Below the pieces are notes generated by a model, which saw nothing but the letters and a program-made list of their open reading frames with translations, did not search any database and had not been told where the DNA came from. A program made the translations under genes and the position numbers. A stretch of 15,803 nucleotides of DNA from contig JADFXO010000056.1 of the NCBI GenBank assembly GCA_015233485.1, forward strand, positions 1 through 15,803, written 5' to 3'. Origin of the DNA: Nitrospirota bacterium (GTDB taxonomy: Bacteria > Nitrospirota > Thermodesulfovibrionia > Thermodesulfovibrionales > Magnetobacteriaceae). Shown piece after piece: positions 1-7,152 of the stretch. Numbering within the stretch: position 1 is the stretch's first letter; every line of letters starts with the position of its first letter.

Positions 1-966
1 ACCGAAAAATTTGACTATATCCTTCTTATTAATATTATTGGATATGTGGACGATGTGCAGGAAGCCTTTGGCCAGTTGCAAAAGGTATGCAAAAACGAAA
101 CTCGGATTATTATCGTCTATTTTAACTACTTATGGGAACCAATCCTAAAGGCTGCTGAAAGCTTTAGTTTTAGAGAAAAGCATCCTGTACAGCATTGGCT
201 GCCTATCGAGGACATAGAAAATATCCTCAATCTCTGCGATTTTGAGTCAGTCAAGAAGGACTACCGCTTTCTTGTTCCAGTAAACCTGTCTCTTATTTCC
301 TGGTTTTGCAACCGTTTTATAGTGAAACTCCCTTTCTTCAGAATGCTTGCACTCAATGCGGTAATCATTGCGCGACCGGCTCAGACAAAAATAGAGCATC
401 AGGAAGTCAGTTGCTCTATAGTTATCCCATGCCGAAACGAACGCGGTAACATTGAAGACGCCGTACGAAGGATAAAAAACATGGGAAGACACACTGAGAT
501 CATTTTCATTGAAGGCCATTCTAAGGATGGCACCCTACAGGAGTGCTATCGAGTGCAGAGAGAGTACGACGCACTGGATATCAAGGTGTTCGTGCAGGAT
601 GGTATCGGCAAAGGCAATGCGGTCAGAAAGGGGTTTGATGAGTCAACAGGAGACGTGCTTATGATCCTCGATGCCGATCTTACTGTGTCACCAGAAAGTC
701 TGCCTAAGTTCTTTAACACATTGTTGCTTGGAAAGGGAGAACTCATCATGGGTAACCGGTTAACTTACCAGATGGAAAAAATGGCAATGAGAAAGCTTAA
801 TCTAATAGGAAATAAATTTTTCAGTTTGATGTTTTCATTTCTGCTCGAACAGAGAATTCGTGATACCTTGTGTGGAACAAAAGTTCTTATGAAAAAGGAT
901 ATAAGAAAATTTCCGCAGATAGACTCTATTTTGGCGATTTCGATCCATTTGGCGATTTCGATCTGA
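1..966 (+). CDS. Methyltransferase/GT2 glycosyltransferase fusion, 5' partial, broken by frameshift
   Basis: Reading frame 1 is open from the first base, so the gene begins upstream of the window. The GTG at 46 is internal, because residues before it (TEKFDYILLINIIGY) already match the tail of a SAM methyltransferase fold. After a linker, a family 2 glycosyltransferase domain starts near nt 410 (SIVIPCRNE) and continues with EIIFIEGHSKDG, GKGNAVRKGF and the metal/nucleotide motif DAD at 670-678 (ILDADLTV). The order methyltransferase then GT2 is a known fused architecture in polysaccharide loci; the GT2 part is likely cytoplasmic and uses a nucleotide sugar or a polyprenyl-phosphate acceptor. 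At about 892-902 the frame departs from the family pattern: frame 1 gives a nonsense tail (IRKFPQIDSILAIS...) ending at TGA 964-966, while the expected C-terminus continues in frame 3. Family assignment is firm; whether the gene still works is uncertain. Confidence 0.82.
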   Translation, partial: TEKFDYILLINIIGYVDDVQEAFGQLQKVCKNETRIIIVYFNYLWEPILKAAESFSFREKHPVQHWLPIEDIENILNLCDFESVKKDYRFLVPVNLSLISWFCNRFIVKLPFFRMLALNAVIIARPAQTKIEHQEVSCSIVIPCRNERGNIEDAVRRIKNMGRHTEIIFIEGHSKDGTLQECYRVQREYDALDIKVFVQDGIGKGNAVRKGFDESTGDVLMILDADLTVSPESLPKFFNTLLLGKGELIMGNRLTYQMEKMAMRKLNLIGNKFFSLMFSFLLEQRIRDTLCGTKVLMKKDIRKFPQIDSILAISIHLAISI

Positions 967-1121
967 TTTTCGGTGCATCAAAGCAGAATTTGAAAATTCT
1001 GGAGATTCCGGTTCGTTATCGTGAACGTACCTATGGAACAACGCAGATTGATCGTTTTCGGCACGGTTTGCTCCTCTTTAAAATGGTCTTCTTTGCTGCC
1101 ACAAAGATCAAATTTATATAG
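897..1121 (+). pseudogene. C-terminal continuation of the GT2 gene in frame 3
   Basis: Frame 3 from about 897 to the TAG at 1119-1121 encodes the missing end of the preceding glycosyltransferase: GYKKISADRLYFGDFDPF, then GDFDLIFGASK, VRYRERTYGTTQI and RFRHGLLLFKM. These are the late motifs expected directly after CGTKVL in this GT2 subfamily. The join with frame 1 needs no residues added or lost: KVLMKK followed by GYKKIS keeps the family spacing, so one base appears to be missing, or a -1 ribosomal shift is needed at the G-AAA-AAG run (891-897). The frame is open from GTG at 870, but that GTG lies inside the upstream gene and has no convincing ribosome binding site. It is best read as the rest of the same gene and not as a separate protein. 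The TAG overlaps the GTG start of the next methyltransferase by one base. Confidence 0.75.
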
Positions 1122-1900
1122 TGTTGAGCCTTAAATCTTTATTTATCCATCCACTTACTAGTAACTTACCACTGGATGACCCACAAACAACAGAGTTGAG
1201 AAGGACGATAATTCGCGATAAATTTTTTCTTAGACGTATATATAATCAATGGTACTGCTTTGTTGCTTCCGTAGTTCCTTCTGGAGATGGAGCAGTACTA
1301 GAAGTGGGTTCCGGAGCAGGATTTATCAAGGATATAATCCCAGAAGCCATTACTTCTGAGGCGTTCCCATGTACTGGCGTAGACATGGTATTACATGCCG
1401 AGGCATTGCAATTTGCTAATAGCTCTTTGCGTACAATAATTATGATTGACGTGTTGCACCATGTATCACGGCCATGTGAATTCTTTAGCGAAGCCGTGCG
1501 ATGTTTACGTCCCGGTGGAATAATTGCAATGGTCGAGCCATGGATTACTCCATGGTCCAGCTTTGTATACCAAAAACTTCACCATGAACCCTTCAAACCT
1601 GATGCTACAGAATGGGAGTTCTCTTCGGATGGTCCGCTCACGGGGGCAAACATAGCTCTGCCATGGATCATATTCGAGCGGGACCGTATGAAGTTTGAAT
1701 CTGAGTATCCACAACTACGCATACGCTCCGTGCAACCGATAATGCCGTTTCTATACCTTATGTCTGGTGGTATTTCCTTTCGTAGTCTAATGCCAGAGTG
1801 GAGTTACGGCATGTGGTTTAATATCGAAAGATTACTTAGTTCCCTTATGCCGAAAATTGCTATGTTCGCATACATTATTATCGACAGGCTTGACACATGA
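1121..1900 (+). CDS. Class I SAM-dependent methyltransferase
   Basis: This 259-residue protein has the class I methyltransferase signatures: the SAM-binding glycine-rich motif I VLEVGSGAG at residues 59-67, an acidic residue at the end of the next strand (GVDM, 86-89), IDVLHHV at 109-115 and LRPGG at 129-133, as in the Methyltransf_11 group. The C-terminal 110 residues, rich in aromatic residues, probably form the acceptor pocket. No signal peptide or clear membrane segment is seen, so it should act in the cytoplasm, most likely on a sugar, a lipid-linked glycan or a nucleotide sugar. The GTG start at 1121 overlaps the stop of the upstream gene by one base, which suggests translational coupling; the ribosome binding site is weak. 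The acceptor cannot be told from sequence. Methyltransferases beside GT2 genes commonly O-methylate polysaccharide sugars, so that role is an inference. Confidence 0.8.
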   Translation: MLSLKSLFIHPLTSNLPLDDPQTTELRRTIIRDKFFLRRIYNQWYCFVASVVPSGDGAVLEVGSGAGFIKDIIPEAITSEAFPCTGVDMVLHAEALQFANSSLRTIIMIDVLHHVSRPCEFFSEAVRCLRPGGIIAMVEPWITPWSSFVYQKLHHEPFKPDATEWEFSSDGPLTGANIALPWIIFERDRMKFESEYPQLRIRSVQPIMPFLYLMSGGISFRSLMPEWSYGMWFNIERLLSSLMPKIAMFAYIIIDRLDT

Positions 1901-1901
1901 G

Positions 1902-2084
1902 ACTGAAAAGCCGGTAGCATTCCATTCAAGCGTGGGCACACTGCTGCCACATAAAAAACGATGTCCGAGATTGTATTGACTACCTTCCACTATCTCAATA
2001 TTTGGTCAAGAACATGTGTTTGCACTCAGATACGAGGATATGGTATATGCTCATCAAAAGTTTTTTGAGCCATCATGGAGGTGA
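1902..2084 (+). pseudogene. Possible decayed sulfotransferase-like remnant
   Basis: Frame 3 across this gap reads as coding-like peptide interrupted by one in-frame TGA at 1977-1979. After the stop it gives LPSTISIFGQEHVFALRYED followed by MVYAHQKFFEPSWR and a TGA at 2082-2084. The pattern FG-x-E-x-VFALRYEDMV followed by a phenylalanine-rich helix resembles the C-terminal PAPS-binding part of bacterial sulfotransferases (general form LRYEDL-V). The part before the stop (FHSSVGTLLPHKKRC) is not recognised. There is no start codon with a ribosome binding site and no complete domain, so if the reading is right it is a leftover fragment. The match is short and made by eye, so chance similarity is possible. 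Confidence 0.28.
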
Positions 2085-2293
2085 ACCTTAAAGTTGAGGA
2101 ATCAGCCTTGAGAGAGCGAAAAAACGAGAATTTCTCCGTTGGTAGTTTTGCACAGCAAAAAGCAAAAAACTTCCATAACTTTATACGAAAACACTTTCCA
2201 GATATCTACGGAAAAATAACTATCGATGACCTGATGGCCCATATGGATGAGACAATAATTGACAGTGAGATTGAATTACGGCTGAAGCAATAA
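2075..2293 (+). CDS. Unrecognised 72-residue protein
   Basis: A short open frame starting at ATG 2075, encoding a charged, soluble peptide with no signal sequence or membrane segment. Its second half (FHNFIRKHFPDIYGKITIDD and the following LMAHMDETIID) looks like a real, probably helical, protein sequence and not random translation. It ends 25 bases before the FemAB-like gene. No strong ribosome binding site precedes 2075. A good GGAGGTGA lies just inside the frame at 2077-2084, so a later start cannot be excluded, although no in-frame ATG follows at the right distance. It sits in the disordered gap after the methyltransferase and could be a fragment of a lost gene. I do not recognise a family and assign no function. 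Confidence 0.42.
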   Translation: MEVNLKVEESALRERKNENFSVGSFAQQKAKNFHNFIRKHFPDIYGKITIDDLMAHMDETIIDSEIELRLKQ

Positions 2294-2318
2294 GGTCTGT
2301 GGGTATTATTGAATCATC

Positions 2319-3338
2319 ATGATAGAATGGGATATCTACACAAAAGATTGTGGCCAGCAATTATGGGATAGTTCGTTGCTGCAGGCATCGGATCACAATA
2401 TATTTCAATCATATAAATGGGGAGCGCTGAAGCAGACAGAAGGGTGGTTGCCTGTGAGGTGTATAGCTAGGAATAAAGAGACTGTTGTTATGATGGTCCA
2501 AATATTGTTTAAAACCTTTCCATTACACATTCATATTGGATGGGCACCTGGTGGGCCGTGTATATATTTTCCAAAATCTAAACATAATGAAAGTGATAAG
2601 ATATTGAAAACTCTTTTTGTTGAGTTAACGAACAAAATAGGCAAAAAGATACATATCCGTTTTTATTGCACATCAGCAAACAGTCCTGAACTTGCATATA
2701 AATTTAACAGAGTCTTTGTACGTCCATTTTATAAGATTAACAGTGGTTTTTCTGTTGTTTTAGATATGTCTTATTCAATGGGTGATTTAATGCAAAAAAT
2801 GACATCTAAACATCGTTATTATGTCAAGAAATCGTTATCAGAAGATATAACTTGGGAAAACAAAACATGTGTAAATTCTATGAATAATCTATTTAAAATT
2901 TATAATAAAATGGCCGAAAAGAAGCAGCTCAAGAAATCTATAAAAACAGAAAGAGAATTAGTCAAGATGTGTTCCACCCTCGATAATTATATAAACATAT
3001 TAGAAGGTTGTCAAAATAATAAGGTTATAACGTCGTGTTTAATACTGTCATTTGGAGATAAAGCTTTCTATCTATTGGCGGTTACCAGTGAAGAAGGTAG
3101 AACGATAAGTGCCTCATATGCGATGATATATAGACTTTTTGATTATCTGAAGAGTCGAAACATCACGGAACTGGATTTTGGTGGCATAGCGCCAGCTTCC
3201 ATTGCTGCCGAAGGCGTGGATCATTTTAAAAAAGGATTTGGAGGTAAAATGATCGAGTACCTTGGAGAATGGGAATGGTCATCCTCGGAATGGTTGAGAT
3301 TAGCATTCAATATACTGATGAAAATCAAAAACATATGA
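2319..3338 (+). CDS. FemAB-like GNAT-fold aminoacyl/acyltransferase
   Basis: 339 residues, within the usual range for FemAB/FemX-like proteins. Diagnostic parts are the N-terminal NIFQSYKWGALKQTEGW (residues 27-43), the SKHRYYVKKSL stretch around 163-173, LDFGGIAP at 285-292, and the C-terminal family hallmark GVDHFKKGFGG at 299-309. FemAB proteins have paired GNAT domains and transfer an amino acid, usually from aminoacyl-tRNA, onto an amino group; in polysaccharide clusters related proteins are thought to add amino acid or acyl groups to the glycan. It is cytoplasmic, with no signal peptide. Its stop overlaps the ATG of the deacetylase (ATGA at 3335-3338), so the two are likely co-translated. 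Close association with a NodB deacetylase, a GT2 and an AsnB protein is a recurring exopolysaccharide arrangement. Family is clear; donor and acceptor are unknown. Confidence 0.85.
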   Translation: MIEWDIYTKDCGQQLWDSSLLQASDHNIFQSYKWGALKQTEGWLPVRCIARNKETVVMMVQILFKTFPLHIHIGWAPGGPCIYFPKSKHNESDKILKTLFVELTNKIGKKIHIRFYCTSANSPELAYKFNRVFVRPFYKINSGFSVVLDMSYSMGDLMQKMTSKHRYYVKKSLSEDITWENKTCVNSMNNLFKIYNKMAEKKQLKKSIKTERELVKMCSTLDNYINILEGCQNNKVITSCLILSFGDKAFYLLAVTSEEGRTISASYAMIYRLFDYLKSRNITELDFGGIAPASIAAEGVDHFKKGFGGKMIEYLGEWEWSSSEWLRLAFNILMKIKNI

Positions 3339-4147
3339 GCATAAAAAGATTAGCATACGATGCTTTTTCAAAGATTTATTGTTTATACATTACTCATCAA
3401 TCGTCCTATCGCAATGGGCTGCGTATTCTGTTGTATCATTCAGTTGATTCCAGGCTGCCACATGATTCTTATGGCATAAGTATAGCTAAAAATCAATTTG
3501 AAAGACATATACATGAACTTATGAACATGACGAGTTTTTTGTCTGTTATTTCTCTTCAGCATATAGACAGATTAAATATAAATACAAAATTGCATATTGC
3601 TATAACATTCGATGATGGTTACAGAGATAATCTTTACATTGCAGCCCCGATTCTTTTAAAATATAAGATACCGTTTACAGTTTTTGTGACCACTAGTTTT
3701 CTTAGAAGCAATAGTGCTTTTTATTTAACCATTGATGATCTAAAGGAACTGTCAGGACTAGAAGGTGTTACTATAGGGTCTCATGTGTCAACGCATAAAT
3801 GCCTGACAACTTGTAACGACAAGGAACTGTGGGAAGAATTATATGGAAGTCGCTGCTACCTTGAAGATATTACAGGAAAACCTGTGAAGACGATTTCTTA
3901 CCCTCATGGAAGTGTAGATAATAGAGTATGTAATATGACCGAAAAAGCTGAATACAAAACAGGTTGCTGTAGTATGTTTGGTATTAACAATCAATATAAT
4001 GATAAATTTTTATTAAAGAGAACTGAAGTTATCAAAACAGATACGGTAGATGATTTTACATGTAAAATTTATGGTGGATGGGATTGGTACAGGTGGAAAC
4101 AAGAAATATTTGAAACCAAGGCTCTTGCCAAAACCAAAAAAGGATGA
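3335..4147 (+). CDS. Polysaccharide deacetylase (NodB/CE4 type)
   Basis: I place the start at ATG 3335, overlapping the upstream stop as ATGA, giving 270 residues; the frame is open upstream to 3269, but that part lies inside the FemAB-like gene. The CE4 motifs are visible in order: TFDDGY at 91-96 (metal and catalytic aspartates), HVSTH at 150-154 (metal-binding histidines), YPHGS at 189-193, and KRTEV at 228-232. The region before motif 1 (GLRILLYHSV) matches the small deacetylases of exopolysaccharide loci. These zinc enzymes remove N- or O-acetyl groups from sugar polymers or lipid-linked sugars. No cleavable signal peptide is evident: the N-terminus carries aromatic residues (FSKIYCLYIT) but no long hydrophobic core, so it may act inside the cell on a precursor. 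The stop overlaps the next gene by four bases. Confidence 0.87.
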   Translation: MSIKRLAYDAFSKIYCLYITHQSSYRNGLRILLYHSVDSRLPHDSYGISIAKNQFERHIHELMNMTSFLSVISLQHIDRLNINTKLHIAITFDDGYRDNLYIAAPILLKYKIPFTVFVTTSFLRSNSAFYLTIDDLKELSGLEGVTIGSHVSTHKCLTTCNDKELWEELYGSRCYLEDITGKPVKTISYPHGSVDNRVCNMTEKAEYKTGCCSMFGINNQYNDKFLLKRTEVIKTDTVDDFTCKIYGGWDWYRWKQEIFETKALAKTKKG

Positions 4148-5094
4148 CTAAAGTAGCTCCTGTATCTATAGTGATACCGATGCGTAATGAATCAAAGTCT
4201 CTTGCGTTGTTATTAGATGGTCTTGAGAAACAAACACTTTTACCGTCAGAAATTATCTTTGTAGATACCGGTTCTACCGATCAAAGTATTGATATCGTCA
4301 ATAGTTGGTGGAAATTAAAAGGATGGCAACATGGAACATGTCTTGTTTTTATCAAAGAAGGTGCATTCCCAGGTCTTGCCAGGAATATTGGAATAACTCA
4401 TGTTACCAGCCAGTGGATAGCTTTTATCGATGCCGGTATAGTTCCAGATGATGATTGGCTCAATGCTTTATACCAACATGTTATACAACATGGGACAACA
4501 GGTGTGTTTGGAACATGTCGTTTTACCGGCACAAGCACAATAAAAAAAGCACTCTGCGCACTTTCTTATGGGTACAATGCTATTCACCCGGTTCTTCCAT
4601 CTTCAATATTTCATAAAAAAGTATTTCAAATAGTCGGAATGTTCAGATCTGATCTTAGGTCTGCAGAGGACATTGTATGGAAGGAAAAATTCATAGATAT
4701 ATATAAACACAGCAATGTATGTCATAAAGCAATAGTACACTATAATAGTTTTCCTGATTCAATATTACTTGCTGTAAAGAAGTGGTTTGTCTATGGTTTT
4801 AACACTATTAAAGCTGGTGTTATGAAGCGCCAGCAAATAATGTATATAATTGTTTTTATGATAATTGTCGTATCCTTTATCTACCACACACAACTTGGAA
4901 TGGTTATAACAATAGCATACACTATATTTAGAGGCATACTTGTCCCAATACTCAAAAGTAAATTACTATATTGGTGGAAAGGCAACTTTAATGCGTTTAT
5001 TATAACTATTCCACTTGGTATTATATTGGACTTATCAAAAACAATCGGTTTTCTTACAGGTTACGTTGCTAAAATACACATGGCAAAGAAATGA
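4144..5094 (+). CDS. Family 2 glycosyltransferase with C-terminal membrane segments
   Basis: 316 residues. The GT-A fold starts at once with VSIVIPMRNESKSL (7-20), EIIFVDTGSTDQS (37-49), GLARNIGI (78-85) and FIDAGIVPDDDW (95-106). The usual DxD is DAG here, a variant seen in GT2 proteins of exopolysaccharide loci and followed by an acidic run that may take over metal binding. RSAEDIVWKEKF carries the acidic catalytic-loop residues. From about residue 228 the protein is hydrophobic (IMYIIVFMIIVVSFIY, then a second stretch near 284-308), predicting two or three membrane helices that would hold the enzyme at the inner membrane with its lipid-linked substrate. The ATG overlaps the deacetylase stop by four bases (ATGA), so it belongs to the same transcript. 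The transferred sugar cannot be deduced. Confidence 0.84.
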   Translation: MTKVAPVSIVIPMRNESKSLALLLDGLEKQTLLPSEIIFVDTGSTDQSIDIVNSWWKLKGWQHGTCLVFIKEGAFPGLARNIGITHVTSQWIAFIDAGIVPDDDWLNALYQHVIQHGTTGVFGTCRFTGTSTIKKALCALSYGYNAIHPVLPSSIFHKKVFQIVGMFRSDLRSAEDIVWKEKFIDIYKHSNVCHKAIVHYNSFPDSILLAVKKWFVYGFNTIKAGVMKRQQIMYIIVFMIIVVSFIYHTQLGMVITIAYTIFRGILVPILKSKLLYWWKGNFNAFIITIPLGIILDLSKTIGFLTGYVAKIHMAKK

Positions 5095-5183
5095 AAAACG
5101 ATAAAATAGATTTAATATTTGGGTTACCTTTAATAATTATCTGGACACTGCCCGATACGGAGCAAACAAAATGTGCGGAATAA
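5091..5183 (+). CDS. 30-codon hydrophobic mini-ORF between GT2 and asnB
   Basis: An ATG at 5091 overlaps the GT2 stop as ATGA, the same junction style as the genes before it. It reads MKNDKIDLIFGLPLIIIWTL followed by PDTEQTKCAE and a TAA at 5181-5183, running 13 bases into asnB in another frame. The hydrophobic core LIFGLPLIIIWTL would make one membrane helix. It could be the surviving 5' end of a membrane protein whose body was deleted when asnB was joined on, a tiny membrane peptide, or chance. The coupled start and the membrane-like residues favour a remnant over chance, but the evidence is slight. Confidence 0.3.
   Translation: MKNDKIDLIFGLPLIIIWTLPDTEQTKCAE
5159..5162 (+). promoter_or_regulatory. 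Ribosome binding site of asnB
   Basis: GGAG lies eight bases before the ATG at 5171. It supports the start that gives the MCGI N-terminus, which must begin with methionine-cysteine because cysteine 2 is the catalytic nucleophile after methionine removal. Confidence 0.6.
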
Positions 5184-7126
5184 CAGGTTTTGTCGATCTG
5201 TCCCATCAACTAACTGTTGTACAGTTAAACGGTGTTATAAAAAAAATGTCTAATACTATTATCCATAGAGGCCCTGACGATAGTGGAGTATGGGTGGATG
5301 TTTCAATGGGGATTGCACTTGGACATCGAAGACTTTCAATTCTTGACCTATCACCTGGTGGACATCAACCTATGTTATCTTACTCTGGCAGATATGTAAT
5401 AACCTTCAATGGAGAAATCTATAATCACCAAGAGATAAAACGTGAAATAGAAACACACATAAAGCCACTATGGCAAGGTCATTCTGATACTGAAATTATG
5501 CTCACAGCTATTGAAATTTTTGGATTAGAATATGCTTTAAGAATATTTACTGGTATGTTTGCATTTGCCTTGTGGGATAGAGAAGAAAAAATACTTTATA
5601 TAGCCCGTGATAGAATAGGAGAGAAACCTTTATATTATGGATGGATGGGTAATTGTTTTGTCTTTGGCTCAGAGTTAAAGGCGTTAAAAGCACATCCTTC
5701 ATGGATGAACAATATTGATCAAGATGTAATAGCGCTTTATCTTAAACACAGTTATATCCCGGCACCGTATTCAATATACAGAGACATCTATAAACTCATG
5801 CCTGGAACTTTTATAAGTATGTCAGCGTCAAGAATTGCTAACAAACAAAACATTGCACCTATAGCTTATTGGTCGGCGATAGAAACAGTAGAGAAAGGTC
5901 TTAATAATCCCTTCAGTGGTTCAGAAATAGAAGCAATAGAACAGCTCGAAGAGATTCTAAAGACATCAATCAAACAACAAATGATAGCAGACGTTGCGCT
6001 TGGAGCTTTTCTCTCAGGAGGTATTGATTCTTCAACTGTTGTATCATTGATGCAGGCACAGAGTAGTAATCCTGTTAAAACATTTACTATAGGTTTGTTT
6101 GAGAAAAACTATGATGAAGCAAAATATGCCAGAGCTATAGCAAAACATCTTAAAACTGATCATACAGAACTATATGTAACCCCAAAAGAAACAATGGATG
6201 TTATTCCAAATTTATCAACATTATATGATGAACCTTTCTCAGACTCATCTCAAATACCAACATTTATAATATCTCAGTTAACCCACAAGTATGTAACTGT
6301 AAGTCTTTCAGGAGATGGCGGTGATGAAATATTTGGAGGTTATAATCGTTATCTCGTAGGAAAAAATATTTGGAATAATCTCAAGTGGATACCTGATAAT
6401 ATAATTAATATTTATCGTAGAATAATGTCTCTCCTAACACCTCAAATAATAGACACATTACTTAACAAGTTAAATTTCATTATTCCAAAAAAAATGAGAC
6501 AGAATAACTATGGAGATAAAATTCAAAAGTTTAATGATGTTATCGATGCAAAGACCATTGATGATCTGTACTTAAGATTAATATCTCATTGGAACAACAC
6601 AGACGCTATCGTTATCAATAGTAATATATTAACAACAATGCTTGCAAGTGTTATTGAAAATAACAACATATCAGACCCCATTTGTAAGATGATGTGTATT
6701 GATTTAATAACTTATCTTCCTGATGACATTCTTGTAAAAGTTGATCGTGCTGGTATGGGAGTGAGCCTTGAATTACGAATGCCATTTCTAAATCATCACG
6801 TTGTTGAGTTTGCCTGGAGCCTACCTCTTTCAATGAAAATACGTCAATGGCAAAGTAAATGGATATTGAGACAAATTCTTTATAGATATGTGCCACAAAA
6901 AATGGTTGATCGCCCTAAGATGGGATTTGCAATTCCAATAGATACATGGTTGCGTGGCCCATTGAGGGATTGGGCAGAACATCTGCTCAATGAAAAAAAA
7001 ATGTGTTTTTTCAATCCAAAACCAATTCAGAAAAAATGGCATGAACATTTAACCGGTAAACATAATTGGCAACACCATCTATGGGATATCTTGATGTTTC
7101 AATCATGGATAGAAACAAACAACTAA
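5171..7126 (+). CDS. asnB: Asparagine synthase-type glutamine amidotransferase
   Basis: 651 residues with both halves of AsnB intact. The N-terminal class II glutaminase has nucleophile Cys2 (MCGITGF), RGPDDSG at 33-39, GHRRLSILD at 51-59, the oxyanion-hole motif NGE at 80-82 and SDTE at 105-108. The C-terminal synthetase domain has the ATP pyrophosphatase loop SGGIDSS at 282-288, DEPFSDSSQIPT, SGDGGDE at 380-386, and a late RPKMGFAIPIDTWLRG. The family hydrolyses glutamine and uses the ammonia to amidate an AMP-activated carboxylate, classically aspartate to asparagine. In polysaccharide loci, AsnB-like proteins are often assigned to amidation of sugar uronic acids or related carboxylates (compare WbpS of Pseudomonas). 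The position beside FemAB, a deacetylase and a GT2 favours a sugar-modifying role, but true asparagine synthesis is not excluded. The gene is strikingly AT-rich (for example 18 G/C of 60 at 5581-5640). Confidence 0.92.
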   Translation: MCGITGFVDLSHQLTVVQLNGVIKKMSNTIIHRGPDDSGVWVDVSMGIALGHRRLSILDLSPGGHQPMLSYSGRYVITFNGEIYNHQEIKREIETHIKPLWQGHSDTEIMLTAIEIFGLEYALRIFTGMFAFALWDREEKILYIARDRIGEKPLYYGWMGNCFVFGSELKALKAHPSWMNNIDQDVIALYLKHSYIPAPYSIYRDIYKLMPGTFISMSASRIANKQNIAPIAYWSAIETVEKGLNNPFSGSEIEAIEQLEEILKTSIKQQMIADVALGAFLSGGIDSSTVVSLMQAQSSNPVKTFTIGLFEKNYDEAKYARAIAKHLKTDHTELYVTPKETMDVIPNLSTLYDEPFSDSSQIPTFIISQLTHKYVTVSLSGDGGDEIFGGYNRYLVGKNIWNNLKWIPDNIINIYRRIMSLLTPQIIDTLLNKLNFIIPKKMRQNNYGDKIQKFNDVIDAKTIDDLYLRLISHWNNTDAIVINSNILTTMLASVIENNNISDPICKMMCIDLITYLPDDILVKVDRAGMGVSLELRMPFLNHHVVEFAWSLPLSMKIRQWQSKWILRQILYRYVPQKMVDRPKMGFAIPIDTWLRGPLRDWAEHLLNEKKMCFFNPKPIQKKWHEHLTGKHNWQHHLWDILMFQSWIETNN

Positions 7127-7152
7127 TATCAGCATAAGCAGAGAGAGAGGAA

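Noticed and set aside
930..962. A 15-base direct repeat (copies at 930-944 and 948-962) in the glycosyltransferase.
   Set aside because: It encodes FGDFDPFGDFD, which I recall as a normal conserved motif of this GT2 subfamily, so it need not be a recent duplication or the cause of the frameshift.
1976..2004. TTGACT followed 17 bases later by TATTTG, a possible sigma-70 promoter.
   Set aside because: The -10 box matches poorly and the sequence lies in possible gene remnant; not enough to annotate.
3269..3334. Upstream extension of the deacetylase frame to an earlier ATG.
   Set aside because: It would add 22 unlikely residues inside the FemAB-like gene; the ATGA overlap at 3335 fits both the family N-terminus and the other junctions.
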